A DNA stretch of 64,000 bases from HyVt-337 sp964428895. GTDB lineage: Bacteria; Planctomycetota; Phycisphaerae; SM23-33. The stretch is taken from positions 1-64,000 of the forward strand of contig CAYRZU010000007.1 of assembly GCA_964428895.1 (NCBI GenBank). The letters are read 5' to 3'. The position numbers and the translations under genes are program-made. Under the pieces are notes generated by a model. The model worked only from the letters and a program-made list of their open reading frames with translations. It was not told where the DNA came from and did no database searches. The number at the start of each line of letters is the position of its first letter. Positions within the stretch are counted from its first letter, which is position 1. Below, one piece after another: positions 43,137 to 52,668 of this stretch.

Positions 43137-43567
43137 GGCTCCGAAGGCGCATCGGCGACGTCGTCGGCAGCCGAGCCCGGCTGAGTCGACGCCGCCTGAG
43201 TCGCGGGCCTCTCAAAAGTCAGCTTCTCCCCCGGCCGAAGCATGGTGACCGACCGCCCCCATTCACGTTTGAACGGCACGGTGGTGGTGTTGTAGCCGTC
43301 CTTGACGATAGCGATCAGCTTCGGCGTGGAAAAGTAGTACCACAGCGTGACCATGTTGCCATCGAGGCCGCTGATCGCCGCGGTCGAGCCCAGTTCCTTC
43401 CAGTCGGGATCGCCGGGGATTTCGGTGGTCTTCAGCAGGACCCCCTTGGCGCCGACAATGGGTTTGCCGCTACTGTCCTTGACGGAGATGAAGGTGCAAC
43501 CGGCGGCGGCCAGCAACCCCGCCAGCAGCGTGGCCAACATCATCGGCATGAATCGACGTCGCATCAT
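43133..43567 (-). CDS. Small lipoprotein with carboxypeptidase-regulatory-like fold
   Basis: 144 residues with a lipobox ending at Cys24 (LLAAAGC). After it SVKDSSGKPIVGAKGVLL and SGLDGNMVTLWYY then IVKDGYNTTTVPF resemble the beta-sandwich of carboxypeptidase-regulatory domains, often found on surface proteins. The tail is Ala/Thr/Asp-rich and disordered. Function unknown. Confidence 0.7.
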   Translation of the reverse strand: MMRRRFMPMMLATLLAGLLAAAGCTFISVKDSSGKPIVGAKGVLLKTTEIPGDPDWKELGSTAAISGLDGNMVTLWYYFSTPKLIAIVKDGYNTTTVPFKREWGRSVTMLRPGEKLTFERPATQAASTQPGSAADDVADAPSEP

Positions 43568-43589
43568 ATCCGGTCACTCGCCGAAAACG

Positions 43590-44105
43590 TCAGATTCCCA
43601 TGTCCGTCTTGGTCAGAATGGCCTCGAAGACAAATCCCGCGGCCTCCACATTCTCTCGCGCGCCTTGCTCGCGGTCGATGGCGAACACCATTCGCTTGAT
43701 GTTGGCGCCGGCGGCTTTGAGCGTTTCGGCCGCTTCCAGGGCGGCCCCGGCGGTGGTGCCGATATCCTCGACCAGCAGGACGTCCTTGCCCGCCACGGGT
43801 GTGCCCTCGATGAGCTTTTCCGTGCCGTAGTCCTTCTTGGCCTTTCGAACGATGGTGAAGGGCTTGCCGCAGGCCATGGCCGTCGCCGCCGCCAGCGCCA
43901 CGGCGCCCAGTTCCGGCCCGGCGATGACGTCGACGTCACCGGCGTAGTCAGCAAAGCATCGTCCCATCTCGGCCAGCACGTCCGGTTGGGTCTCGAACAG
44001 GTACTTGTCCAGGTAGTATTTGCTCCGCTGCCCGGAGCGTAGAACGAAGTCCCCCTCCAGATAGGCGATTTCCCGAACGCGGGCGGCAAGTTGGGCTCTG
44101 TCCAT
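43590..44105 (-). CDS. pyrE: Orotate phosphoribosyltransferase
   Basis: 171 residues from ATG 44105 (GGAG 10 nt upstream); ten codons of open frame precede it without support. Substrate loop RSGQRSKYYLDKY, catalytic flexible loop RKAKKDYGTEKLIEG and the PRPP motif VLLVEDIGTTAGAA. It makes OMP from orotate and PRPP in pyrimidine synthesis. Shorter than the E. coli enzyme (213) but typical of the short OPRT branch. It is divergent from the signal peptidase gene. Confidence 0.93.
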   Translation of the reverse strand: MDRAQLAARVREIAYLEGDFVLRSGQRSKYYLDKYLFETQPDVLAEMGRCFADYAGDVDVIAGPELGAVALAAATAMACGKPFTIVRKAKKDYGTEKLIEGTPVAGKDVLLVEDIGTTAGAALEAAETLKAAGANIKRMVFAIDREQGARENVEAAGFVFEAILTKTDMGI

Positions 44106-44254
44106 CGACACGTATCTCCGTTGGTGGATCGGCAAGGGTCAACTCTAGCGGGCCGGGCCCGGCCGGTCAAGGGAACGGCCTTGGCTCGCGAAAGACCGAT
44201 TTTTGTCCTGCGGCCTTGGCTGTTGGGAGCGTAGAAGCTAAGGTGGTTCCTTCT

Positions 44255-46006
44255 ATGGCAGATGTTTCCGACACCCCCGGCGTACCGCGTCGCGGCTGGC
44301 AGGCCGAAGTGGCCGCCATTCGCCACACGGTCGAGAGCATCGGCGTCGCCATCGTGTTGGCCTTCGTGCTGCGCGCTTTCCTGATCGAGGCGTTCGTGAT
44401 CCCGACCGGCTCGATGGCGCCGAACCTGATGGGCCAGCACCGCGAATTGCTGTGCCCGCACTGCGGATGGGCGTTCGATTTCGGCTATGTGGCCCAAGAG
44501 GAAGCTCGCCGCCAGGAACAAGCAAAGTTCCGCAGGAGCGGCTCGACGCAGACCTTGGCGATATGCCCCAATTGCCTGCGCCCCTATCCTCGTTCGCAGA
44601 CTCATTGGACCGTCCCTCGAAGCGGGGACCGGGTGCTGGTGGTCAAGTACCTCTATAACTTCGTCGATCCCGAACCGTGGGACGTAGTGGTCTTCCGCAA
44701 CCCCCAGAATAACCGGGAGAACTTCATTAAGCGGCTGGTGGGCCTGCCCGGGGAGACCATCGAGATCCTTCGCGGCGATCTCTGGTTCAAGGCGCCCGAA
44801 TCGGGCCAGTGGGACATTCGCCGAAAGCCCCCCGACGTCCAGGAGGCCATGTGGGACGTCGTCTTCGACAACGACTATCCCCCCAAGTCCAATAGCGATT
44901 ATCGCCCCGTGCGCAAGTATCCGGCGCGGGGGTGGTTCGCGGCCGTCGGAGACGAAACCAGTTGGGACCTCCAAGGCGACCAGGGCCGACGCTTCCGGTT
45001 CAACGGTCACGGTGACGCCGCGTCGCTGGCTTTCGAGCCCGGGAATGGCAACTTTTTCCCCTTCTTCGCCTACAATTACAACCCTCAAGACCGGTCCCGG
45101 GTCAGCCACGACTACAATGCCGGGATCTGCTCGGACCTGAAGCTCTCGGTCGTCTTCATGCCCCAGGCCGACGACAGCCGTCTCTTGCTCCGGCTGGAGG
45201 CCCTGGATCACGCCTTCGTCGCCGAGGTGGCCGCTGACGGGGCCGTTCGGCTCTGGCAGAGAGATCGAGACGGTCTGCCGGCCAATCAGCCCTCCTCCGA
45301 TCGGCCCACGAAAGATACCTGGCAGCTGTGGGGACAGACATCCGTATCTCCCATCCGGCCCGGGACAGGACGCCAGATTGCCCTGGTCAACGCCGACTAC
45401 CAGGCCCAGGTCTGGGTGGACGGGAAGGTGGTTCTGGAATCGACCGACGAGCAATACCCGGCCGACCGTGACGCCCTCCTGAAGCGTCTGACCGGCGAGG
45501 CCCTGCAGGCCAATCCTCTGCGGCCGACCTGGGTGTCCTTAGCGGCCGAGGGCGGCCCCAGCGACCTGCTCCACCTCCGGCTGGACCGTGACGTCTACTA
45601 CACCTATCATGGACTGCTCCCCCCGGAACATCCCACCAACATCTACGCCAAGGCGCATCCGATTTACGGCGGTCGGAGGAATTGGAAGGGCCAGCCGGGC
45701 TGGGGGGTTGCCGGCAACCCAATAACTATCCCCGAAGACAGTTTTTACGTCCTTGGCGACAACAGCCCCGCCAGCTTCGATTCGCGAGGCTGGACGCAAG
45801 TAGCCCCCACGGTTACGCCCGCGGCCTCGGATCCCGAAGCCTACAAGCTCGATCCATCGGCTTGGACCTACAAGTTGGGAACCGTCCCGCGACGAAACAT
45901 GATCGGCAAGGCCGTGTTCGTGTACTGGCCGGCGGGCTTCTCCGCGCCGCTTCTGCCCAACTTGCCGCTGGTGCCCAATGTGGGTAGAATGCGGCTGATT
46001 CGCTAG
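44255..46006 (+). CDS. lepB: Signal peptidase I with large insert and zinc-ribbon-like segment
   Basis: 583 residues from ATG 44255. A transmembrane helix (residues 29-46) precedes IPTGSMAPNLMG with catalytic Ser53; the general-base Lys159 is in NFIKRLVGLPGE and the closing box YVLGDNSPASFDSRGW is at about 496-512. Between the Ser and Lys boxes are CPHC (67-70) and CPNC (104-107), a possible zinc ribbon. Between the Lys box and the GDNS box lies an insert of about 330 residues with a beta-rich, lectin-like look (LFGD/LRLEALDHAF, VWVDGKVVLES). Cleaves signal peptides at the outer face of the inner membrane. Such long SPase I forms are seen in planctomycetes. Confidence 0.92.
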   Translation: MADVSDTPGVPRRGWQAEVAAIRHTVESIGVAIVLAFVLRAFLIEAFVIPTGSMAPNLMGQHRELLCPHCGWAFDFGYVAQEEARRQEQAKFRRSGSTQTLAICPNCLRPYPRSQTHWTVPRSGDRVLVVKYLYNFVDPEPWDVVVFRNPQNNRENFIKRLVGLPGETIEILRGDLWFKAPESGQWDIRRKPPDVQEAMWDVVFDNDYPPKSNSDYRPVRKYPARGWFAAVGDETSWDLQGDQGRRFRFNGHGDAASLAFEPGNGNFFPFFAYNYNPQDRSRVSHDYNAGICSDLKLSVVFMPQADDSRLLLRLEALDHAFVAEVAADGAVRLWQRDRDGLPANQPSSDRPTKDTWQLWGQTSVSPIRPGTGRQIALVNADYQAQVWVDGKVVLESTDEQYPADRDALLKRLTGEALQANPLRPTWVSLAAEGGPSDLLHLRLDRDVYYTYHGLLPPEHPTNIYAKAHPIYGGRRNWKGQPGWGVAGNPITIPEDSFYVLGDNSPASFDSRGWTQVAPTVTPAASDPEAYKLDPSAWTYKLGTVPRRNMIGKAVFVYWPAGFSAPLLPNLPLVPNVGRMRLIR

Positions 46007-46368
46007 ATATGGCTGGAACTGGCCTGGTAGGACGACCGTCAGACCGACCCAGCAATCTGAAAGGTTATGCACAAGCGACTTTTCCGGACTCAAAGGGCCG
46101 ACCTTCAGTGAATTCCGTAGCCAACCATCGGTCCTGAACGGGCCCGACGGATGGAAACGAGAAACGCACAAATCGGCAAATCTAGGCAACCCAATATATT
46201 CCAATGGATTATATGCTCAACAGGCCTGTGCACATTCCGGGAGCCAACAACCTGTGCGGCCCGGTTTGCCCTGGGATGTCCCCGCTCTTGCGGGCGTGCC
46301 GGGCAGCTCATGTGAGTTGTACACAGGTTTTCCACAGGGCCGATAGGTCGTAATCTGGGCGAGAAATT
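46007..46368. other. Intergenic region with a cluster of DnaA-box-like sites
   Basis: No gene here. TTATGCACA (46065-46073) is a perfect DnaA box; TTTTCCACA (46328-46336) fits TTWTNCACA; TTGTACACA (46317-46325) differs at one base and lies 11 bp, one helical turn, before it. A fourth, weaker site is the GTGCAC palindrome in CCTGTGCACATT (46225-46236). An AT-rich stretch (CAATATATTCCAATGGATTATA, split at 46192-46213) lies between the outer boxes, and a hairpin CCCGC-TCTT-GCGGG sits at 46281-46294. It could be a replication origin, a DnaA-titrating site or a DnaA-regulated promoter of lptB. Confidence 0.5.
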
Positions 46369-47103
46369 ATGATTCTTTTGCAGGCCAAAGGCTTGGTGAA
46401 GCGGTACAGCGGACGAACGGTCGTCGACAATGTGTCTCTGACGGTCAATCAGGGCGAAATCGTCGGTTTGCTCGGCCGAAATGGCGCCGGCAAGACAACC
46501 AGTTTCCGGATGGTCATCGGCATGGTCACCCCCAACGCCGGCCGCGTCACCTTTGACGGCGTCGACGTGACCGGCATGCCCATGTACAAGCGGGCCCGTC
46601 GGGGAATCGGCTATCTGTCCCAGGAGCCCAGCATCTTCCAGCGGCTGACCGTGCGGGACAACATCATGGCCATTCTGGAACTGATGCCGCTGCCCAAGGC
46701 CGCCCGAAACGAACGCTGCGACCATCTGCTCGAGCAGTTCAGCCTCTCCCACGTATCTCGCCAACTGGCCCGGACGCTCTCCGGCGGCGAGCGGCGGAAG
46801 CTGGAAATCGCCCGCGCCCTGGTGACCAATCCTACCATGATCCTGCTGGATGAGCCCTTCTCCGGCGTGGACCCCATTGCCGTCGGCGATCTTCAGCATG
46901 AGATTCGGGCTCTGCGGGACAGGGGAATCAGCATTCTGCTGACCGACCACAATGTCCGCGAGACCCTCACCGTCACTGACCGTACCTACATCATCGATAA
47001 CGGCCAGGTGCTCCGGGAAGGCCCGCCCCAGGAGTTGATCAACGACGATTTGGTCCGGCGGACCTATCTGGGAGCGACGTTCCGCGGAGACGAATTCGAT
47101 TAA
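46369..47103 (+). CDS. lptB: LPS export ABC transporter ATP-binding protein
   Basis: 244 residues. Walker A GRNGAGKTT (36-44), the LptB-typical GIGYLSQEPSIF, signature LSGGERRKLEIARAL, Walker B ILLDEPFSGVDPIAVGD and H-loop LLTDHNVRET. LptB drives extraction of lipopolysaccharide from the inner membrane with LptFG. The finding of lptB supports a Gram-negative type outer membrane. The other lpt genes are not in the window. Its stop shares TTAA with the histidine kinase gene. Confidence 0.95.
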   Translation: MILLQAKGLVKRYSGRTVVDNVSLTVNQGEIVGLLGRNGAGKTTSFRMVIGMVTPNAGRVTFDGVDVTGMPMYKRARRGIGYLSQEPSIFQRLTVRDNIMAILELMPLPKAARNERCDHLLEQFSLSHVSRQLARTLSGGERRKLEIARALVTNPTMILLDEPFSGVDPIAVGDLQHEIRALRDRGISILLTDHNVRETLTVTDRTYIIDNGQVLREGPPQELINDDLVRRTYLGATFRGDEFD

Positions 47104-48197
47104 TCCGCCGGCGGCTGGGGGATCGGCAGCGACAGGATCACGCGCGCGCCCTGGCCCGGCTCGGACTCGACCGTCAGCGATCCGGCCATATCACTGATGA
47201 TGCCGTGGACCACCGACAGGCCCAAGCCGATGTGGCTGTCGCTGGACCCGCCCGCCAAGACCCCCTTGGTCGTCACGAACGGCTCGGTCACGTGCGGCAG
47301 GATGTCCGCGTTGATCCCGCACCCAGTGTCCGAAATCGTCACCACCACGTGCCCCTCGACGCACTCGGCGGTGATGTCGATGGAGCCGCCGTCGGCAATC
47401 GCTTCTTCGGCGTTGGCCAACAGCCGCCGGAGCACATGATACATCCGAGCGGAACTAACGGGCATGACCGGAATCCGATCGACGTCCATTCTCAATTCGA
47501 TGCCGCGTTCGGCCAACGTCCGTTCGCTCATATGACCGAACGTCAGCAGGACTTCGGTCAGGTCGGACAGGTCTCCCTGGCCGTCGTCCTGCTCGGCGAA
47601 ACTCAACAACCCGCTGGTCAGTTTGGTCGCGCGGGAGACGGCCTCGTTGGTCATCTGCAGGGCCCGGCGCATGACCGTCGGATCGTCGCTGGTCAGCGCG
47701 AAATCGACGAACGTCGCCACCCCGCCCAGGATATTGTTGAAGTGATGCGCCACCCCACCGGCCAAAGTCCCCAACGACGCCAGCCGCTTACTCTTGGCGC
47801 GACGCTCCGCCAACTGCCGGGGCTTGCTCTGATCGACAATCCACGCCACCAGGCCGAGGGTCTCGCCGGCGTCGTCCCGCAACGGGGCGACCGTTACCAG
47901 CAGCGGCGTCCGCGAACGTTGCACCGTCCAGGCCAGCAACTCGAACTGCTGAGTGTGCCCGTCAGCCAGGATCGCATCCAGTTGGGTCTGGAACTCATCC
48001 TGTAACGGCGGGGACACGATCGACGCCAACGGGCTCCCCAGGGCCTCGCCGACATCCGCACCAAACAACTGACCCGCCGCCTGCGACCAGAAGATGATCC
48101 GCCCCTCGCGGTCCGCCGCAATCAACGCCGCCGCCGTCTGACAAATCAGACGGTATATCTCCGGCGACAACTGCGGATGTGATGGGTCATCGCTCAC
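47100..48197 (-). CDS. PAS-domain sensor histidine kinase
   Basis: 365 residues from GTG 48197 (AAGGA upstream). PAS domain about 12-125 (AALIAADREGRIIFWSQAA), a HisKA-type dimer helix with GGVAHHFNNIL (His151 the likely phosphoacceptor, with His152 in place of the usual Glu/Asp), N-box NAEEAI, G1 box DTGCGI and G2 IGLGLSVVHGI. No membrane segment, so a soluble kinase. No response regulator gene is adjacent; two receiver proteins lie 13 kb away. Confidence 0.9.
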   Translation of the reverse strand: MSDDPSHPQLSPEIYRLICQTAAALIAADREGRIIFWSQAAGQLFGADVGEALGSPLASIVSPPLQDEFQTQLDAILADGHTQQFELLAWTVQRSRTPLLVTVAPLRDDAGETLGLVAWIVDQSKPRQLAERRAKSKRLASLGTLAGGVAHHFNNILGGVATFVDFALTSDDPTVMRRALQMTNEAVSRATKLTSGLLSFAEQDDGQGDLSDLTEVLLTFGHMSERTLAERGIELRMDVDRIPVMPVSSARMYHVLRRLLANAEEAIADGGSIDITAECVEGHVVVTISDTGCGINADILPHVTEPFVTTKGVLAGGSSDSHIGLGLSVVHGIISDMAGSLTVESEPGQGARVILSLPIPQPPAD

Positions 48198-48252
48198 GTG
48201 AAGCGGTTCCTTGCCTTGAAATGTCGCGCAGCCGCGTGGTGGGCTGCGCCGG

Positions 48253-49071
48253 TCACATCTTAACGACTTCCGGAAACAGAACCAGCAGCGTTGCCACTGG
48301 CATGCCGCCTTTGTCCTTGATAAAGAACCGATGACCGATGCTCGTCGCCCGCTCGGCCCGATGGCCCGGGCCCACCAGCAGGAATTGACCTTGGGCCATT
48401 CGCGTTTGGAACGTCATCATGTCCAATCCCACCACCCGGTATTGATTGCTCAGTAAGGCGCCGTCGCCTGGGGCGCCGGTCCCCACCTGCCGTCGTCTGC
48501 CTCGCACCTGAGGCTGACAGGCCAGATGCATCTCGCTGGGGTCGTCCGGATCGAAGGCGCACATCAACGCCAACAGGTACTCTCCCGCCGGAAAGTCGAG
48601 CCCGCTGATCGTCTGGTCGGCATGAACGGCGAACACCGTGGCCGCCGGCTGCCGCTCCTTGACCGCCAGCGTAATGGGTTGGTTAGCGTTGTTGATGGCC
48701 AGGGCCTCGGTGATCTGTCGACCCGCCAGCCGCTTCAGCTCGGCCGCCACCTCCGGCCAGCTCTCTGCCGTGCCCAGCCCCGCCCGCATGCCGTTGGCTG
48801 ATAAGGAGCCCGATTCCTTCGCCGTCAGTAATGATTCGTCCACCATCCCCCACACATTCTCGACCGCCCGATTGCTGAACGGAAGCTCCACCACCATCAC
48901 GCGGATCTGAACGAAATGCACCCCGGCCAGGGCCTCCTTCCGCTCGGCCGAACGGGCCGCCATCCAATCCCGCTCGGGGTCGTCTTCCACGGTGGGCCCA
49001 CAGCCCGCCACCACCCACGCCGCGAGCAAGACCCACGCGATCCACCGGCGTTGTGCCCAGCGTCCGATCAT
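48253..49071 (-). CDS. Lipoprotein of unknown function
   Basis: 272 residues; a lipobox ends at Cys24 (WVVAGC). The mature part has VHFVQIRVMVVELPFSNRAVENVWGMVDE and DQTISGLDFPAGEYLLAL, with no motif I recognise. It is 9 bp from the membrane protein gene upstream, so it forms an operon with it. Confidence 0.7.
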   Translation of the reverse strand: MIGRWAQRRWIAWVLLAAWVVAGCGPTVEDDPERDWMAARSAERKEALAGVHFVQIRVMVVELPFSNRAVENVWGMVDESLLTAKESGSLSANGMRAGLGTAESWPEVAAELKRLAGRQITEALAINNANQPITLAVKERQPAATVFAVHADQTISGLDFPAGEYLLALMCAFDPDDPSEMHLACQPQVRGRRRQVGTGAPGDGALLSNQYRVVGLDMMTFQTRMAQGQFLLVGPGHRAERATSIGHRFFIKDKGGMPVATLLVLFPEVVKM

Positions 49072-49080
49072 CGGTCGCCC

Positions 49081-49779
49081 TTACTCCTCCGACGGCGTCG
49101 GCAAGACCACCGTGGAAACCTGCTGTTTCAGCGGGCGATAGCCGCGAGCGAACTTCGCCCCCACCACCAGCGCGATCAGCAGCGCCACCACCGGATAAGC
49201 CAGGAATCGCGCGAAGTAGTACACACAGGCACGCAGCGGCGCTTCCTCGACCTGCCAAGACGGTTTGAGTTGGACCAGTTGGTCCAGGTTGAACGTCGCC
49301 CCGCACACCACGGCCGAACTGAGAATCTGCTGCCACGGAATCAGCGCCACGAACAACAGCAGCGACCAGTAGAACGCGCTGATGAACCCCGCCGGGCCGC
49401 CCACGCGGCCGACCAGCGACAGCTTCACGCTGAACATCACCGTTAACACCAACAGTAGGCTCGACACTAGGGCAATGAACTTCGTTGTCGGCAGGGCCCA
49501 GTGGAGCGATTCGTACCATAGCTCGGAGGTCTCGTCGCCGGCGGCAACTTGCGTGGTCGGCTGCGTGGTCGGCTCGGCCGGCGACAGCGCCTCGGCGCGC
49601 TTGGCCTTGAGTTCCGCCACGCGATCGGTCTTGTCCAATACGCCGACGAAGTCCACCAGCACGAACGCCGCCAGCTGCACCAGCAAACACACCACGATGA
49701 ACAGGAGCAACCAACACTTGGCGGATCGAAGCGACCGCAGGGCCTCGGGAAACTCGATTGGATTGATGGGCTGGGTCAT
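49081..49779 (-). CDS. Multi-pass membrane protein, unknown
   Basis: 232 residues from ATG 49779, preceded by AAAGGAA. Four hydrophobic segments (about residues 24-45, 107-128, 138-155 and 196-217) with a Pro/Thr-rich loop after the first (AEPTTQPTTQ). It lies between leuS and the lipoprotein gene on the same strand. No known domain. Confidence 0.65.
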   Translation of the reverse strand: MTQPINPIEFPEALRSLRSAKCWLLLFIVVCLLVQLAAFVLVDFVGVLDKTDRVAELKAKRAEALSPAEPTTQPTTQVAAGDETSELWYESLHWALPTTKFIALVSSLLLVLTVMFSVKLSLVGRVGGPAGFISAFYWSLLLFVALIPWQQILSSAVVCGATFNLDQLVQLKPSWQVEEAPLRACVYYFARFLAYPVVALLIALVVGAKFARGYRPLKQQVSTVVLPTPSEE

Positions 49780-49878
49780 CGTGTGTTCCTTTCGGCGCCG
49801 CCGGCCTCGCGCCGCGGCGCGGCTATCCTCAACGTCACCTTTATCGGCAACAACCACACGCTGTGTCTATGATTTCGC

Positions 49879-52668
49879 TCACTTGACCACCAGGTTGACC
49901 AGACGACCGGGCACCACGATGCGCTTGACGATCTCTTTGCCCTCGACCGCCGCGGCGACCTTCGAATCCTTCAACGCCAGCTCCACCGTGGCGGTCTCAT
50001 CGGCGCCGGCCGGCATGGTCACCCGGGACTTCATCTTGCCGTTGACCTGAACCGCCATGTCCACAGTTTCTTCGGCCAACAGGGCCTCATCAAACTCGGG
50101 CCACGGTTCGTAGGCGACCGTCTCGTCATGCCCGAGCCGCTGCCACAGCTCCTCACCGATATGCGGGGCCAGCGGCGACAGCACCAGCACAAACCGCTCC
50201 GCTTGGTCGGGCGTCAGTCGCCCGACTTTGGTGGCGGTATTGACGAACTCCATCATCGCCGCGATGGCGGTGTTGAACTTCATCGCTTCCATGTCTTCGC
50301 CGACCTTCTTGATCAGCTTGTGCAACGCCTGCTCGACGTCGGCGTCCGGGTCCCCCTCGGCCAGGATCGCCGCGACGTTGTCATCCCCGGCCACCATTCG
50401 CCACACGCGTTGCAGGAACCGAAACACGCCGGGCACATCCTGGGTGTTCCACGGCTTGGAGACTTCCAATGGGCCCATGAACATCTCGTACAACCGGAAC
50501 GTGTCGGCCCCGTATTCGGCGATGACCTCATCCGGGTTAACCACGTTCTTGAGGCTCTTGGACATCTTCTCCACGGACTCGGTCAATTCCTCGCCCGTGG
50601 TCTTGTGACGCAACGTCTCGCCGGAGCGGTCTACGTCCTCCGGACTGATGTAGACGCCCCGCTGATCGCGGTAGGCGAAGCTGCGAATCATGCCCTGGTT
50701 GAACAGCCGCCCAAACGGCTCGGCCGTGGCGACGTGCCCCAGATCGAACAACACCTTGTGCCAGAACCGCGCGTACAGCAGGTGCAGCACCGCGTGTTCG
50801 GCCCCGCCCACGTAGAGATCGATCCCGCCGGCCGGGTTGGCCTCGCTGGCGGCCATCCAGTAGTCCTGAATAGCCGGATCGCACAGCAATTGGTCGTTCT
50901 TGGGATCGCAGAATCGCAGGTAATACCAGCAACTGCCCGCCCATTGCGGCATGGCGTTCAGTTCGCGCCTGGCCGGGGCGCCGCAGGCCGGGCAGGTCGT
51001 GTCGACCCAGTCGGTCGCCTTCCCGAGCGGCGGCTGGGGCGGCGCGTCGGGGTCGTCGCTGCTGGCGGGCGTGAAATCGTCCATCTCCGGAAGGACCAAC
51101 GGAAGCTGGTCTTCCGGAACGCCCACGATGCCGCAGGAGTCGCAATGAATGATCGGGAACGGTTCACCCCAGTATCGCTGACGGCTGAACAGCCAGTCCC
51201 GAAGCTTGTAGTTGACCGCGAACTCACCCAGTTCGTGTTCTTCCAGCCACGCGGTGATCTGCTGCTTGAACTCGGCCGTCGACAGCCCGTCGAATCGCCC
51301 GGAGTTAATCGCCACGCCGTCGCCCACGTACCCGCGCCAATCCTCGCCAGCCGGCGGCCCGACCACCTGCACGATCGGCAGCTCGAACTTGGTCGCGAAC
51401 TCGAAGTCGCGCGTGTCGTGGGCGGGCACGGCCATGATGGCGCCCGTGCCGTAGCCCATCATTACGTAGTCGGCCACCCAGATCGGAATCTTCTCATCGT
51501 TGACCGGGTTGATCGCGTAGGCGCCGGTCCATTGACCGGACTTGTCCTTACTGTCGGCGGTGCGCTCCAGTTCGCTCTTGTGGGCAGCCACGTCGACATA
51601 GGCCCTGACCGCTTCTCGACGGTCATCGGTCGTGATCGTCGCCACCAGCGGATGCTCCGGCGCCAACACCATGTAGGTCGCCCCGAACAGCGTGTCCGGC
51701 CGCGTGGTAAACACACCAATGATCTCGTCGGACCCGTCGATGGCGAAATCCACCTCCGCCCCCTCGGACCGGCCGATCCAATTCCGCTGCATGATCTTGA
51801 TCGGCTCGGGCCAGTTGACGGTCTCGATGTCTTCCAGCAGCCGGTCGGCGTAGGCCGTAATCCGAAGCATCCACTGTCGCATCGCCCGTCGATACACCGG
51901 GTGGTCGCCGCGGTCGCTACGACCGTCGTTGGTCACTTCCTCATTGGCCAGCACCGTCCCCAGCTTGGGACACCAATTGACGGGTACTTCATCCATGTAG
52001 GCCAGGCGCTGACCATCGATGACGGCCCGTTGCTGCTCGAGATTGAGTTCGCCGAAGGTGCTGGTCCCGTCGGCCGAGCCGACCAGGCTCGATATCCGTT
52101 CTGCTTGAGAGGTCGTGACCAGTTCGCCAAACAGATCGACCCGAATCATTCCGGACTGAAGCTCTTGGATGAGTTCCTCGATCGGGCGGGCCGCTTTGGC
52201 CTTGGGATCGTACCAACTGTTGAACAACTGCAGGAAGATCCACTGCGTCCAGCGGTAGTAGTCCGGGTCGGTGGTGGCCAACCGCCGCGACCAATCGTAG
52301 CTGAACCCGAACATCTTGATCTGCCGCTCGATGTTGGCAATGTTTGTGGCCGTGGTCTCTCGCGGGTGCACGCCGTGCTCCACCGCGTATTGCTCTGCCG
52401 GCAGGCCGAACGAATCGTAGCCCATTGGGTGCAGAACGTTAAACCCCTTCATCCGCGAGTAGCGGCAGACGATGTCCGTGGCGGTGTAGCCTTCCGGGTG
52501 CCCCACGTGCAGGCCCGCGCCCGACGGATAAGGGAACATGTCCAGCACGTACCGTTTGGGCCGATCCACGAAGCCGGCCTCGCCCGGGTTGGGCTGGCGG
52601 AAGGTCTCGTTGGCGGCCCAATACTCCTGCCACTTGCTCTCGATCGCGGTAAAATCGTACCCAGCCAT
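49879..52668 (-). CDS. leuS: Leucyl-tRNA synthetase
   Basis: 929 residues, longer than E. coli LeuRS (860). The HIGH-type motif is HVGHPEGY, the editing domain includes TTRPDTLFGATYMV, and KMSKSLKNVVNPDEV is the second class I signature; a zinc knuckle-like CDSCG and CPACG are present. It charges tRNA-Leu. The long frame on the opposite strand is a shadow caused by the base composition. No T-box or other leader is evident. Confidence 0.97.
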   Translation of the reverse strand: MAGYDFTAIESKWQEYWAANETFRQPNPGEAGFVDRPKRYVLDMFPYPSGAGLHVGHPEGYTATDIVCRYSRMKGFNVLHPMGYDSFGLPAEQYAVEHGVHPRETTATNIANIERQIKMFGFSYDWSRRLATTDPDYYRWTQWIFLQLFNSWYDPKAKAARPIEELIQELQSGMIRVDLFGELVTTSQAERISSLVGSADGTSTFGELNLEQQRAVIDGQRLAYMDEVPVNWCPKLGTVLANEEVTNDGRSDRGDHPVYRRAMRQWMLRITAYADRLLEDIETVNWPEPIKIMQRNWIGRSEGAEVDFAIDGSDEIIGVFTTRPDTLFGATYMVLAPEHPLVATITTDDRREAVRAYVDVAAHKSELERTADSKDKSGQWTGAYAINPVNDEKIPIWVADYVMMGYGTGAIMAVPAHDTRDFEFATKFELPIVQVVGPPAGEDWRGYVGDGVAINSGRFDGLSTAEFKQQITAWLEEHELGEFAVNYKLRDWLFSRQRYWGEPFPIIHCDSCGIVGVPEDQLPLVLPEMDDFTPASSDDPDAPPQPPLGKATDWVDTTCPACGAPARRELNAMPQWAGSCWYYLRFCDPKNDQLLCDPAIQDYWMAASEANPAGGIDLYVGGAEHAVLHLLYARFWHKVLFDLGHVATAEPFGRLFNQGMIRSFAYRDQRGVYISPEDVDRSGETLRHKTTGEELTESVEKMSKSLKNVVNPDEVIAEYGADTFRLYEMFMGPLEVSKPWNTQDVPGVFRFLQRVWRMVAGDDNVAAILAEGDPDADVEQALHKLIKKVGEDMEAMKFNTAIAAMMEFVNTATKVGRLTPDQAERFVLVLSPLAPHIGEELWQRLGHDETVAYEPWPEFDEALLAEETVDMAVQVNGKMKSRVTMPAGADETATVELALKDSKVAAAVEGKEIVKRIVVPGRLVNLVVK

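Noticed and set aside
43613..45454. A 613-codon minus-strand frame covering pyrE and part of the signal peptidase
   Set aside because: Overlaps pyrE in another frame and lies antisense to the peptidase; both real genes have clear catalytic motifs.
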